DNA from: Hominenteromicrobium mulieris
GTDB taxonomy: Bacteria > Bacillota > Clostridia > Oscillospirales > Acutalibacteraceae
Length of the DNA stretch: 64,000 nt
Reading direction: 5' to 3'
NCBI GenBank assembly: GCA_021029595.1
Contig: JAJJOY010000008.1
Location: forward strand, 1 to 64,000
The notes under the pieces were generated by a model. It worked only from the letters and a program-made list of their open reading frames with translations, had not been told where the DNA came from and did not search any database. Positions 15,076-23,131 of the stretch are shown here, one piece after another (the first letter of the stretch is position 1; each line of letters starts with the position of its first letter). Both the position numbers and the translations under genes were made by a program.

Positions 15076-15846
15076 TTATATCACGCGCACGCGCACTTTT
15101 GTGCCGTCGGGCAGACCGCGCATCTGCCAGCCCATGTAAGAGCCTGCGCCGCGGTTATCCGTGCCCGCAACGTACATCACGTGCGCACCTGCGCCGCCCT
15201 CTTTAAAGCACGCGCAGGGGTATTCGTCGCGGTCCCAGATGCGGCTCGCCTTGATCGGCGCAAGGGAGGCCTTTCTGCGCTCTGCCGCGCCGCCGCGGTC
15301 CAGCGTCAGTATATCCGGAAAGCCGATGTCCTGCGCCACGCGGATGTGCTCGGCGGTCTCGGGGTACAGCGCACTGTCCACAATACAGACGAAAACGGGC
15401 GCGTCACCGTGGTTTGAAACCGTTATGCTGCCGGGGTCGGGCGAAAGTGCAATGCGGTTCAGCTTTTTCAGATAAACGCCGCAGCGGTGCAGAGCATCGC
15501 TTACGTGCGTTTCGGATTGACGGCTTTCCTGTGCCCATGCGGCGGAAAGCGCACCGCCGGCTAAAATGCAGCACTCGTTCAGGGCCTCCAAGGCGTCCAG
15601 TCTGGCGCGCAGGCGGGCGGCCTCCGGGTTTTCTGCCGTATTGCCGGTTTCTTCGTCCGTATAGGAAGTAGCTTCTGCGTCTGCAAGCGCACGGCGGCAC
15701 TGCTCGGTTTCCAGCGCCACGCGTGCCAGCACGGAGCTCAGCGCGAACGAAACGCGGGCGGTCACATCGGCGCGGTCGCGGTCAAAGGCCGCAAGCGTAT
15801 TCATGGCGCTGTCCACCGCGCAGAGCAATACGTTTACGTCGCTCAT
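15076..15846 (-). CDS. Toxin-like protein with a NucA/NucB deoxyribonuclease domain
   Basis: This 256-aa protein has a helical N-terminal half (1-130), as in proteins exported with WXG100 partners. The C-terminal domain has the NucA/NucB DNase signature: GFPDILTLDRGGAAERR (175-191), DRDEYPCACFKEGG (205-218) and DNRGAGSYMGWQMRG (230-244). Known NucA/NucB enzymes are secreted DNases, and this domain is also used as a toxin tip. No Sec signal peptide is present, which fits export by another route. It is preceded by a WXG100-like gene one base away and followed by a probable immunity gene. Confidence 0.83.
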   Translation of the reverse strand: MSDVNVLLCAVDSAMNTLAAFDRDRADVTARVSFALSSVLARVALETEQCRRALADAEATSYTDEETGNTAENPEAARLRARLDALEALNECCILAGGALSAAWAQESRQSETHVSDALHRCGVYLKKLNRIALSPDPGSITVSNHGDAPVFVCIVDSALYPETAEHIRVAQDIGFPDILTLDRGGAAERRKASLAPIKASRIWDRDEYPCACFKEGGAGAHVMYVAGTDNRGAGSYMGWQMRGLPDGTKVRVRVI

Positions 15847-15847
15847 A

Positions 15848-16117
15848 TCACAAAGCGCGCAGCTTTGCGGCCAGCACGGAAATATACTGCACCGCGTCGT
15901 TCAGCGCAAGCAGCTGTGCGCGGGCTTCACCGGCGTACAGCTCTACGCGCTCGTGCAAGAGGTCGTACTGCGGGTCATGCCAGTTTGTTTCCTGTGCCGC
16001 GCAGCTCACCGTAAGCGCATTATAAAGCGATTCCAGTTCCGCGCTGCGCGCCGCAAGCTCCATGCCGAATTTTTCAAGGGAATCCATGTCGTGTACCACA
16101 ACGCTTCCGTTTGCCAT
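15848..16117 (-). CDS. WXG100-like small helical protein
   Basis: This 89-aa protein starts at MANGSVVVHDMDS, behind AGAAGG. It is all helix, with a WHDPQYD turn at about residue 48-54 that resembles the W-x-G turn of ESAT-6/WXG100 proteins, and heptad-like spacing on both sides. Such proteins are type VII secretion substrates or chaperones of larger toxins. The toxin-like nuclease gene begins one base after its stop. Confidence 0.7.
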   Translation of the reverse strand: MANGSVVVHDMDSLEKFGMELAARSAELESLYNALTVSCAAQETNWHDPQYDLLHERVELYAGEARAQLLALNDAVQYISVLAAKLRAL

Positions 16118-16131
16118 AACGATGCCTTCTT

Positions 16132-16347
16132 TCAAGAATATATGTCGGTGTCTATGTGTGCAAGTTCGTGCTCTGTGCCGAAGATGAACGCGTAAATGTC
16201 CTGCTCGGTCTCCTGCATACGGCGGCAGAGCTGCCAAAGCGGCAAAAGACAGTCTTTTTCGATTTCCGCGTATTTGCGGTCGTCCCAGTCGTCCTTTATG
16301 CGCTCAAGCTGCCGCAAGTAAGCCGTGAGCGCGTCCGTGTCCGTCAT
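16132..16347 (-). CDS. Small helical hypothetical protein
   Basis: This 71-aa protein, MTDTDALTAYLRQLERIKDDW..., is predicted to be a two-helix hairpin with conserved-looking Trp residues (W21, W38). It overlaps the E1-like gene by 4 nt and precedes the WXG100-like gene. It could be a second WXG-type partner or an adaptor. Not recognised. Confidence 0.6.
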   Translation of the reverse strand: MTDTDALTAYLRQLERIKDDWDDRKYAEIEKDCLLPLWQLCRRMQETEQDIYAFIFGTEHELAHIDTDIYS

Positions 16348-17735
16348 GCTTCACCCGCCGGGCGAATGGAGCGGCTGATGTACAGCGGGTACGGGAAGAT
16401 CTTCGCGTTTTCACCGCCGATTTCCGGGCGGTTTGTGTTGCAGATGAGTGTGTACGGCGTGTAGTCGTTCAAAACGCGCGGGGTATAGGCTTCGCTTTCA
16501 AGGTTCAAAAGGTCAAGCGCAAATTTCACGCCCACCAGTGTCACAAAGCCGATGTCCGTAGAGGTGCCTGGCTCAAAATGGAGGCGTTCAAGGGCCTCTG
16601 CTTCGCCAAAATAATCGCCGTGCGTGTCGCGCGCCGGGGCGTCCTTTAAAAGCGCGGAGAAGGTCTCGCCGTAGGTTTTCATGCCGCGGTTTGGGATGTG
16701 GTAGAACACCTCGCCCGCGTGGGCGCGTGCCCAGCAGCCTACGGCAATAAACGGTACGCCGAGTGTATTGGAGAGCGCATTTGCAAGCGCATTCGCGCTT
16801 CTGTCATCCGCCGTCGCAAAGACAATGCCGTTCTTGCCGAGATTTTCAAAGAGAGAAAGCGGCACGTTTTCCAGCTTGCCGCGGAAAGCCGTCACTTCGG
16901 CTGCGGGGTCAATGTTCAGAATATCCTCGCGCAGAAGGTCAGCCTTAAAGCGGCCGAGGTCGCGCATACCGTGCGTGTGGCGGCAGATGTTGTGCGGCTT
17001 TAAAATGTCGTCGTCGATGAGCAGAAATCTGCCCACACCGGCGCGGGCCAGTTCCAAAGCGGCGCGTGCACCCACAGAGCCGCAGCCGATGATGACGGCG
17101 AACTTTTTCAGCATCTCGGCAGATTCAAACAGACCCGTGTTACGACTGAAAAGGTCGTGGATGAGCGTAAAGCTGTCCACCGTCAGCGTGCTTTTCGCTT
17201 CGTCGCAACGGTTGAAAAGCCAGCCGCCGTCCGTATAGGTGCCAAAATAATCGTAGCCCGTCAGCACCACGTTTTCACGCAAAAGTGCCGTGTATGCAGT
17301 ACCCGATACGATCAAACCGCGGGTGGTGTGGTCGGGATTTTTGAACGTATCGGCATAGGTCTCATCGGTAGCCAGAAGGTAGTAGTAGCCGGTGTCTGCG
17401 CTGCCCGCGCCGGTCACTTCACCTACATAATCATTGCCGGGCAAAGCCGTGTCGGAAAGCCCCAGCACGCCCACGTGCTCCTTTGCCGTATCCGTCTGCT
17501 CCTCGCGCAGGCTCTCGCCGAGCTGCACGGTGCCGTACGTGCGCGGGTCAAACGCGTTTAGCAAACGAAACGCCTCGTCAAAGTCGCCGGACTGTAAGTC
17601 AACGTCCTCTTTTTCCGCGTTTTTCGGCAGACGCTCGGAAAGTGCGTTTAAAAGTGACACAGTTCTGTCGTGTTCGGATAGATCAGCCGGAATTTGTCTG
17701 ATAAGCTCACGGCGTGTGATGATGATTTTTTCCAC
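16344..17735 (-). CDS. E1/ThiF-like ubiquitin-activating-type protein
   Basis: This 463-aa protein starts at a GTG with AGGAGG nine bases upstream. Residues 1-200 form an N-terminal domain that I do not recognise. Residues 210-430 are a ThiF/MoeB/E1 Rossmann domain: AVIIGCGSVGARAALELARAGVG (split here as AVIIGCGSVGA at 213-223, then the helix), LLIDDDILKPHNICRH (238-253), K264 and FATADDRS (306-313). C334 (VGCWARAHAGE) is a candidate thioester cysteine. The zinc-binding CxxC pairs of MoeB are missing. In the operon it lies between JAB and the small secreted-type proteins. Expected chemistry is adenylation of a protein C-terminus. Confidence 0.85.
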   Translation of the reverse strand: MEKIIITRRELIRQIPADLSEHDRTVSLLNALSERLPKNAEKEDVDLQSGDFDEAFRLLNAFDPRTYGTVQLGESLREEQTDTAKEHVGVLGLSDTALPGNDYVGEVTGAGSADTGYYYLLATDETYADTFKNPDHTTRGLIVSGTAYTALLRENVVLTGYDYFGTYTDGGWLFNRCDEAKSTLTVDSFTLIHDLFSRNTGLFESAEMLKKFAVIIGCGSVGARAALELARAGVGRFLLIDDDILKPHNICRHTHGMRDLGRFKADLLREDILNIDPAAEVTAFRGKLENVPLSLFENLGKNGIVFATADDRSANALANALSNTLGVPFIAVGCWARAHAGEVFYHIPNRGMKTYGETFSALLKDAPARDTHGDYFGEAEALERLHFEPGTSTDIGFVTLVGVKFALDLLNLESEAYTPRVLNDYTPYTLICNTNRPEIGGENAKIFPYPLYISRSIRPAGEA

Positions 17736-17737
17736 AG

Positions 17738-18415
17738 TTAAGCCTCCTCGGGGTCAAAAATTTCAGCTTGCAGGCGGTCTTTGTTCTTTAAAAGCGCTTC
17801 GGATGTTGTCAGCTCCAAAAAGCCGGTACCCGCAAAGTATTTGTCGCCGACCATGACCGGCACGGTGCGATATTCGCCGTTTTTACTGAGGTAATAGCAT
17901 GTCAGGCGCGCAGTGGGGTCGAGATTGACGAGCATCGAAACCGCACCGTTTCCGATGACCTCGGCAAAGCTGTGATTTGTGCGGTCGTCGTCGCTTGAAA
18001 ACGTGTCGAGCGAGCCGGGGTGGCGGTGCCAAAGCCCCAAAAGACACAGCCCGTGCTGATATAAGCGCGAAAGCACCGGGTAAATGTGGTTGTGGTAGTT
18101 ATTGTCCATCTCGTGGTGGGCGCGCGTGTGCAGCGTGTAAACGCCGGGGTCACTCGCTTCCGCCACATACCACACGGCATTTTTCACGTTGCCGAAGAAA
18201 ATGCCGCCCGTCTCCAACGGGTCGCGGGAATACACCTCGCTCAGAACAGAGAGATACGCGCGGTTTGAAAGCACTACGCCGCGGCAGTCGGCAGCTTTGT
18301 CGGATTCAAACGGGTGGTCGGCGCGCTTTAACGCCTTGCGCTGCGCCTTCAAAAGCTTTTTGCGTTTCTTGTTTTTCTTGCCGGAAAGCACCGGCGGGGT
18401 CGAAAAGAGTTTCAT
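17738..18415 (-). CDS. JAB/JAMM metallopeptidase (deubiquitinase-like)
   Basis: This 225-aa protein starts at MKLFSTPPVL, behind GGAGG. After a basic N-terminus (11-32) comes an MPN/JAB domain with all JAMM residues: E68 (PLETGGIFFG), H130 and H132 (LGLWHRHPGS), S140 and D143. The spacing is exactly HxH(x)7SxxD. JAMM enzymes cleave isopeptide bonds or mature ubiquitin-like proteins. Only 2 bp separate it from the E1-like gene, whose ribosome site lies within its end. Its likely job is processing or removal of the modifier used by this operon. Confidence 0.9.
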   Translation of the reverse strand: MKLFSTPPVLSGKKNKKRKKLLKAQRKALKRADHPFESDKAADCRGVVLSNRAYLSVLSEVYSRDPLETGGIFFGNVKNAVWYVAEASDPGVYTLHTRAHHEMDNNYHNHIYPVLSRLYQHGLCLLGLWHRHPGSLDTFSSDDDRTNHSFAEVIGNGAVSMLVNLDPTARLTCYYLSKNGEYRTVPVMVGDKYFAGTGFLELTTSEALLKNKDRLQAEIFDPEEA

Positions 18416-18428
18416 AAAAAAACCTCCG

Positions 18429-19598
18429 TTAAATCTTCCCATGCGCCTGAAAATCCTTCCATGCTTCCGGCTTGCGGATGGCAAGCTCAAACACCATCAG
18501 CCAGCGGTAGGCAAAGCGGAAGGAGGTCACGGCGCTTGTGGTGCAGGTGTCCTCCGCATGTACATCCGCCACGTCGCTGGAGCAAATATAGCGCTCGCCG
18601 CGGTTGTCCGTCAGCGTGTGCGGGATGAGTTTTTTGCCGTCCGCATCCAGCGGAATGTGCGGCAGCATGTTGACGATTTTCTGCAATTCGCCGAGCGTCG
18701 GCGAAACAAGATACGGCTTCACGGAGGAAGAATAGCGCACCTTCGGGTGGTCGGGGTCGTAGACAAGCTTCATTGTGTATGTCATGGTGTTAAAGCCGCG
18801 GCCGAGGTTCGGGCGGGTCTTCACAAGCCAGTACATGCGGCCGTCTGACATAAAATGCGGCTGCATGTTCGGGTCGTTGAATTCCTTGCGCATGGCGGCG
18901 ACCTCTGCGTTATAAAGCGCCTTGTTCGTCTTGTACCACTGCTGCACGGGCGCGGAAACGATCGTCTTCGGAATAATGGATTTCTTTCCGTCGGTCTTCT
19001 CCGGCGTTTCTGCCTTTTCCTCGGGCTGTTCTTCCGGAAGCGGCTCAGGCTCCTTGTGCAGCTGCTCGATAAGGTCACCCACGGTGTCCTTTTCGGGCGC
19101 GGAGACCACCGTGTGCGGAATGATCTCCTTTTTCGTCTTCACCGGCGCTTTCGGTTCGCTGCCCGGCGCGGGCTTTGCGCGCTTTTTCGGGGCAGAGGCG
19201 GGGCTCAGCGTGCCGTCCGGGTTCATCTGCAGGTCTTCGCCGCTTGTCAGCAGGTCATAAACGCGGTCAAGCTCGCTTTTCGCAGCGGAAACGACCGTCT
19301 TCGGGATGATGGATTTTTTGCCCTCGGTCTTTTCCGGCTGTTCTGTTTTTTCCTCGGGCTTCTCTTCCGGAATCGCCTCAGGTTCCTTGTGCAGTTGCTC
19401 GATGAGGTCGCCCACGGTGTCCTTTTCGGGCGCAGAGACCACCGTCTTCGGGATAATAGATTTCTTGCCGCTGTCCTTCATTTCCGGCTTCGGTTCTGCC
19501 GTGCCGGGGATCTCGCTCTCGCGGCGGATCTGGTTCACAAGGTCGCCTACGGTGTCTTCGGGTGCGGAAAAATACACGTGCGGGATAAAAGTTTTCAT
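18429..19598 (-). CDS. E2-like protein with N-terminal short repeats
   Basis: This 389-aa protein starts at MKTFIPHVYFSAPED, behind AAGGAG. Residues 1-215 contain five copies of a short unit, (I)IPKTVVSAP, mostly followed by DTVGDLIEQL and an acidic Pro/Glu linker (starting about 5, 48, 98, 159 and 208). Residues about 245-389 look like a ubiquitin-conjugating E2 fold: MYWLVKTRPN and TYTMKLVYDPDHP strands, then PH (326-327), C339 in RGERYICSS as the probable catalytic cysteine, and a closing WLMVFELAIRKPEAW helix. It is the first gene of the operon, 13 bp before JAB. The E2 call rests on motif order, not on a search. Confidence 0.7.
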   Translation of the reverse strand: MKTFIPHVYFSAPEDTVGDLVNQIRRESEIPGTAEPKPEMKDSGKKSIIPKTVVSAPEKDTVGDLIEQLHKEPEAIPEEKPEEKTEQPEKTEGKKSIIPKTVVSAAKSELDRVYDLLTSGEDLQMNPDGTLSPASAPKKRAKPAPGSEPKAPVKTKKEIIPHTVVSAPEKDTVGDLIEQLHKEPEPLPEEQPEEKAETPEKTDGKKSIIPKTIVSAPVQQWYKTNKALYNAEVAAMRKEFNDPNMQPHFMSDGRMYWLVKTRPNLGRGFNTMTYTMKLVYDPDHPKVRYSSSVKPYLVSPTLGELQKIVNMLPHIPLDADGKKLIPHTLTDNRGERYICSSDVADVHAEDTCTTSAVTSFRFAYRWLMVFELAIRKPEAWKDFQAHGKI

Positions 19599-19705
19599 AA
19601 AAAAAGCTCCTTCAAAGTTCGTTTAGGCTTGCCGTTTTCGGCTTCCACCTGATCTACGAACCGTGAGGAGCGTTTTTTATAGTCAAAATTAAATTTTCAA
19701 GTTTT

Positions 19706-20317
19706 TTAAAGCGCCTTCAAATATGCCGCCATGTCAAAGTCCTCCAATTTCGAGTCCTTTCGCAGATACAGCGGGTGGTGCGGGTGTCCCTTTTTAGAGG
19801 GCTTGCCTGCCTGATACCACTTTGCATGGAATGCGTCGCCGATGGCCGTCATGTCCGCAAGGCAGGTTTTGAGATAATCGCGCTTTTCCACAATCGTGCC
19901 CCATGCCGCCCAAATGCCGGGCTCTTCGCCGCTGCGCGAAAGTACCCAGCGGAACGCGTTCATGTTTTCCTCGTGCAGCGCACGGTTAAACGCCTTATCC
20001 ATGTGGTCGGGGTTCGTCGCACGCTGCGCGTAGACATTGAACATGATAAACGAGTCAAACCCGTTAAAAAGCGCAATGCGCTCTACGGATTTCAGTGTGT
20101 TGTCGAGGTTATCCGGCTCCGCCGTCGAGGGGTTGATGCCGATGGTAATGAGCGGCTTTTTGCCGGCGGTACCCAGTATGTAACGGTATTCGGAGTAAAA
20201 ATCCGGGATATAAAGCCATTTTTCGCGGTCGTAAACGGCGCTTTCTTCGCGGTGCTTCTGCGCTTCTTCAAATGTCAGAATTTCGGTGTGCTGCGTGTCG
20301 CTTTTCGGAATGTGCAT
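19706..20317 (-). CDS. DUF1643 family protein
   Basis: This 203-aa protein starts at MHIPKSDTQHTEI, behind AAAGGAG. The middle contains TIGINPSTAEPDNLDNTLKS and ...FNVYAQRATNPDHM, the signature of DUF1643, with GHPHHPLYL near the C-terminus. The function of the family is unknown; it is often found near mobile or defence genes. It stands alone between the ubiquitin-like operon and the MATE gene. Confidence 0.85.
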   Translation of the reverse strand: MHIPKSDTQHTEILTFEEAQKHREESAVYDREKWLYIPDFYSEYRYILGTAGKKPLITIGINPSTAEPDNLDNTLKSVERIALFNGFDSFIMFNVYAQRATNPDHMDKAFNRALHEENMNAFRWVLSRSGEEPGIWAAWGTIVEKRDYLKTCLADMTAIGDAFHAKWYQAGKPSKKGHPHHPLYLRKDSKLEDFDMAAYLKAL

Positions 20318-20369
20318 GTCGGTCTCCTTTTGTCCCAAATTGTCGTCTTTTAAAAGATTATACCGCGTT

Positions 20370-21662
20370 TTATACCGCCTGCAAAGCTGTTTTTTCGCTT
20401 TTCTTTTCGCGGTATAAAAGATAAAGCCCGCAAAGCAGAGAAAGCACCTCCGCCGTCGGCACGGCAAGCCACAAGCCCGTCAGCCCGAATATATTTGCAA
20501 GCACCACCGCACACGGCACAACTAAGATCACGCCGCGCAAAAGAGATAAAACAGCCGCGTCCCGGCTGCGCTCCGCCGCCGCAAACCGCGCGATAAGCAG
20601 CAGATTCACGCCGCTCACAAGATAGTTTAAGAAGTACAACATCAGGCCCGGCACGGCAAGCGCCGTCAGCTCCGCGCTACCCTTGCTGAATACCGCCGTC
20701 ACCTGCTGCGGAAAGAGCAAAGCGCCCACGGTAAACAGCGCGCCCAGTAAAACCGCCGTCACAACGCCGCGCCGCGTCTGCTTTGTAAGCGTTCTGCGGT
20801 CATGTTCCGCAAACGCAATGCTGATCAGCGGCTGCACGCCTTGCGCCGCGCCGGTCAACACCGCCGTTGCCACAAGCGCCACGTTTGCAATGATGCCGTA
20901 AGCCGCAACACCCGTGCTGCCCGCAAGTGATAATAGCAGATAGTTAAATATTAAAATAACGACCGTCGAAGAAAACTCTCCGATGAACGCGGAAAAACCC
21001 GCCGCAGAAATTTTCGGAATTTCCTCAAAAATGCGGTGCTTCCCGATGTGATACCCGCGCTTTCGCGTCAGGCAGATCGCTACGCCGAAAATCGGTGACA
21101 TGCCGGTCGCAAGCACCGCACCCAGCATACCGGCGTTCAAGACGCACACCATGTACCAATCCATCATAATATTCGCAAAAGAGCCCGTCAGCATCGCCGC
21201 CATCGCGCGCCCGGGCGCATCGTCGTTGCGCGTGAACGTCGTTAAGATGTTATTCAAAATAAAAAACGGCGAAAACAGGCAGCAAACCTTCAAATAGACG
21301 GTTGTCGGCTGTAAAACCGTGCCGGAAGCGCCAAGCAATCTTGCCAGATGCTCCGCCCCGAACACGCCGCACAGCACATAAATGAACGACAAAACAGCGC
21401 CCATCAGTAAGCTTGCCGTAAATACGCTGTCTGCGTTTTCGTCGCCGCGCGTGTGCCGCAGCGTGTACCGCACACCGCCGCCAATGCCGATGAGCAGCCC
21501 CGTGCCGTTGATGATACCGTAGATCGGCAGCGCGAGGTTTAAAGACGCCAACCCGTCCGCACCGATGTAATTTGCAATGAAAAATGTGTCCGCCAAAATG
21601 TAGACGGAAAGCCCCAGCATGCCCAAAACGCTCTGGGAAACAAAACGAAGATATTTGCGCAT
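20370..21662 (-). CDS. MATE family efflux transporter, possibly a guanidinium exporter (MepA-like)
   Basis: This 430-aa membrane protein starts at MRKYLRFVSQSVLGMLGLSVY, behind GGAGGG. Twelve hydrophobic segments are visible, with the MATE hallmark ADTFFIANYIGADGLASLNLALPIYGI in the first half (about 22-48) and a related pattern after 230. MATE proteins exchange Na+ or H+ for cationic compounds. Its leader carries a candidate guanidine-IV riboswitch, which suggests guanidinium as a natural substrate; this part is inference. Own promoter. Confidence 0.88.
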   Translation of the reverse strand: MRKYLRFVSQSVLGMLGLSVYILADTFFIANYIGADGLASLNLALPIYGIINGTGLLIGIGGGVRYTLRHTRGDENADSVFTASLLMGAVLSFIYVLCGVFGAEHLARLLGASGTVLQPTTVYLKVCCLFSPFFILNNILTTFTRNDDAPGRAMAAMLTGSFANIMMDWYMVCVLNAGMLGAVLATGMSPIFGVAICLTRKRGYHIGKHRIFEEIPKISAAGFSAFIGEFSSTVVILIFNYLLLSLAGSTGVAAYGIIANVALVATAVLTGAAQGVQPLISIAFAEHDRRTLTKQTRRGVVTAVLLGALFTVGALLFPQQVTAVFSKGSAELTALAVPGLMLYFLNYLVSGVNLLLIARFAAAERSRDAAVLSLLRGVILVVPCAVVLANIFGLTGLWLAVPTAEVLSLLCGLYLLYREKKSEKTALQAV

Positions 21663-21789
21663 AGTCCCTCCAAAACAAAACGTGCCCGCAGAAAACCTGC
21701 TGAGCACTTTAAAAGCGCAGACCTATCGGTTTTCTGTGGGCACGTTCTTCCGCCTACCCGGTGGCAGACGGCGTGTTCCTGTTGATTTC
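21663..21789 (-). promoter_or_regulatory. Candidate guanidine-IV (mepA) riboswitch with terminator
   Basis: On the minus strand the leader first reads CTGCCACCGGGTAGGCGG, a small hairpin with a conserved-looking loop. A long stem of about 19 bp follows (AACGTGCCCACAGAAAACC with GGTTTTCTGCGGGCACGTT), which ends in TTTTGTTTT directly before the ribosome site. Guanidine-IV riboswitches (mepA motif) precede MATE genes in Clostridia and control such a terminator. The assignment is from motif and context. Confidence 0.6.
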
Positions 21790-21795
21790 TAAGGT

Positions 21796-21824
21796 ACTAT
21801 ACCACATTTTCGTTTGCATTGCAA
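21796..21824 (-). promoter_or_regulatory. Promoter of the MATE leader
   Basis: On the minus strand TTGCAA, a 17-bp spacer and TATAGT. Transcription would start about 7 nt later and produce the 127-nt structured leader. Confidence 0.7.
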
Positions 21825-21883
21825 GTTTTTCGTTTTGTTTTCCACATAGGTGTGCTATACTGTGGATAAAAGGGGGCTTTAAT

Positions 21884-22789
21884 TTGAAAACCGACCGCCT
21901 CATCGGCATCATTACGACCATTCAGCAAAAAGGCACTGTTACCGCGCCGTATCTCGCGGAAAAATTCGGCGTGTCGCGCCGCACCATCAACCGTGATATC
22001 GAAGACATCTGCAAAGCCGGCATCCCGCTCCTTACCAAACAGGGCGCGGGCGGCGGTATTTCCATCATGGAAGGCTTTTCGCTCGATGCCGCCGTGCTCA
22101 CGCGGCAGGAGCTTTCCGCCGTCCTCACAGGGCTGCGCTCGCTCGACAGCGTTTCCAAAGCCCCTGCATCCGACCTGCTCGCCGCAAAGCTCGGCGCAGA
22201 TACCGATATACCGCGGGACATGGAGATCGATCTCGCGTCGTTCTACAAAAACGACTTGGCGGAGAAGATCGAGACGATCCGCCGCGCCGCAAAAGAGACG
22301 CGCCGCATCGTGTTTCACTATTATTACGCCAAAGGGGAGGCGGATAAGCTTGTCGAGCCCTATCGCGTCGTGTTCCGCTGGGGGGACTGGTACGTTTTCG
22401 GCTTTTGCCCCGCACGCGAGGATTTCCGCCTCTATAAGCTCCGCCGCCTGTGGAATTTAAACGTGACCGATGAATTTTTCACCCCGCGTGAAGTCCCGCC
22501 TGAAAAAGAGCCGAACCGCAGCCGCACCGAAAGCATGACGGATGATTACATTGTCACGGCCGTTTACGAGCCCGCCGTAAAATACCGCCTTGTGGAAGAA
22601 TACGGCCCCGCGTCGTTCATCACGCGGGAAGACGGCAAGCTCTACACCGAATGGGGATTTTCTACCCCGGAGGACGCCCTGCGTTGGCTTTTGAGCTTCG
22701 GCGTCGACGTGCAGGTGACAGCCCCGCCCGAAATGGTAAAGAAAATGCGTTCTGCGATCAAAAAAATGAAAAAGCGCTATAAAACATGA
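21884..22789 (+). CDS. WYL-domain transcriptional regulator (YafY/DeoR type)
   Basis: This 301-aa protein starts at TTG 21884, with AAAAGGGGG upstream. An N-terminal winged helix (DRLIGIITTIQQKGTVTAPYLAEKFGVSRRTINRDIEDI, about 4-42) is followed by GAGGGISI. The WYL-type domain spans about 130-220 (IVFHYYYAKGE, LVEPYRVVFRWGDWYVFGFC). WYL regulators sense nucleic-acid or small ligands. It is divergent from the MATE gene with only a short shared control region, so it may regulate the transporter, itself, or an unrelated target. Confidence 0.88.
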   Translation: MKTDRLIGIITTIQQKGTVTAPYLAEKFGVSRRTINRDIEDICKAGIPLLTKQGAGGGISIMEGFSLDAAVLTRQELSAVLTGLRSLDSVSKAPASDLLAAKLGADTDIPRDMEIDLASFYKNDLAEKIETIRRAAKETRRIVFHYYYAKGEADKLVEPYRVVFRWGDWYVFGFCPAREDFRLYKLRRLWNLNVTDEFFTPREVPPEKEPNRSRTESMTDDYIVTAVYEPAVKYRLVEEYGPASFITREDGKLYTEWGFSTPEDALRWLLSFGVDVQVTAPPEMVKKMRSAIKKMKKRYKT

Positions 22790-22849
22790 CACCCCGCTGT
22801 CATATTCTGTGTGTTACGATCTGAATATCATAATTTAGGAGGAACACAC

Positions 22850-23131
22850 ATGATCGATTCAAGATGCGGACTGCATTGCACGACCTGTACGTATAAAGAG
22901 CCCTGCGGGTGCGGCGGCTGTATAGAGACAAACGGACACCCGTTCCACGGAGCCTGCCCTGTGGCGCAGTGCTGTCAGGAAAAAGGCTTTTACCACTGCG
23001 GAGAATGTCCGGAACTGCCCTGTGAGTTGTTATGGAGCTATACATGCGATCCCGAGCAGGGCGATACGCCGCACGGCGCACGCGTGGAACAGTGCCGAAT
23101 ATGGCGCGCGGAAACGAAAGGAAAACCGTAA
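22850..23131 (+). CDS. DUF3795 small zinc-binding-like protein
   Basis: This 93-aa protein has a TAGGAGG site. It begins MIDSRCGLHCTTCTYKEPCGCGGC and carries thirteen cysteines in paired CxxC-type clusters, including GECPELPCELL, the DUF3795 pattern. Family function is unknown; metal binding is likely. Its stop overlaps the next start by 1 nt (TAATG). Confidence 0.85.
   Translation: MIDSRCGLHCTTCTYKEPCGCGGCIETNGHPFHGACPVAQCCQEKGFYHCGECPELPCELLWSYTCDPEQGDTPHGARVEQCRIWRAETKGKP

Noticed and set aside
16344-18415. PRTRC cassette or CBASS type II assignment for the E1/JAB genes
   Set aside because: There is no ParB-like, PRTRC-C or CD-NTase gene in the neighbourhood; the neighbours are WXG100-like and nuclease-toxin genes instead.
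18960-19600. Repeated DNA segments that look at first like a CRISPR-type array
   Set aside because: The repeats are in frame within the E2-like coding sequence and encode IIPKTVVSAP units with linkers of variable length; spacers are not unique and unit length is not constant.
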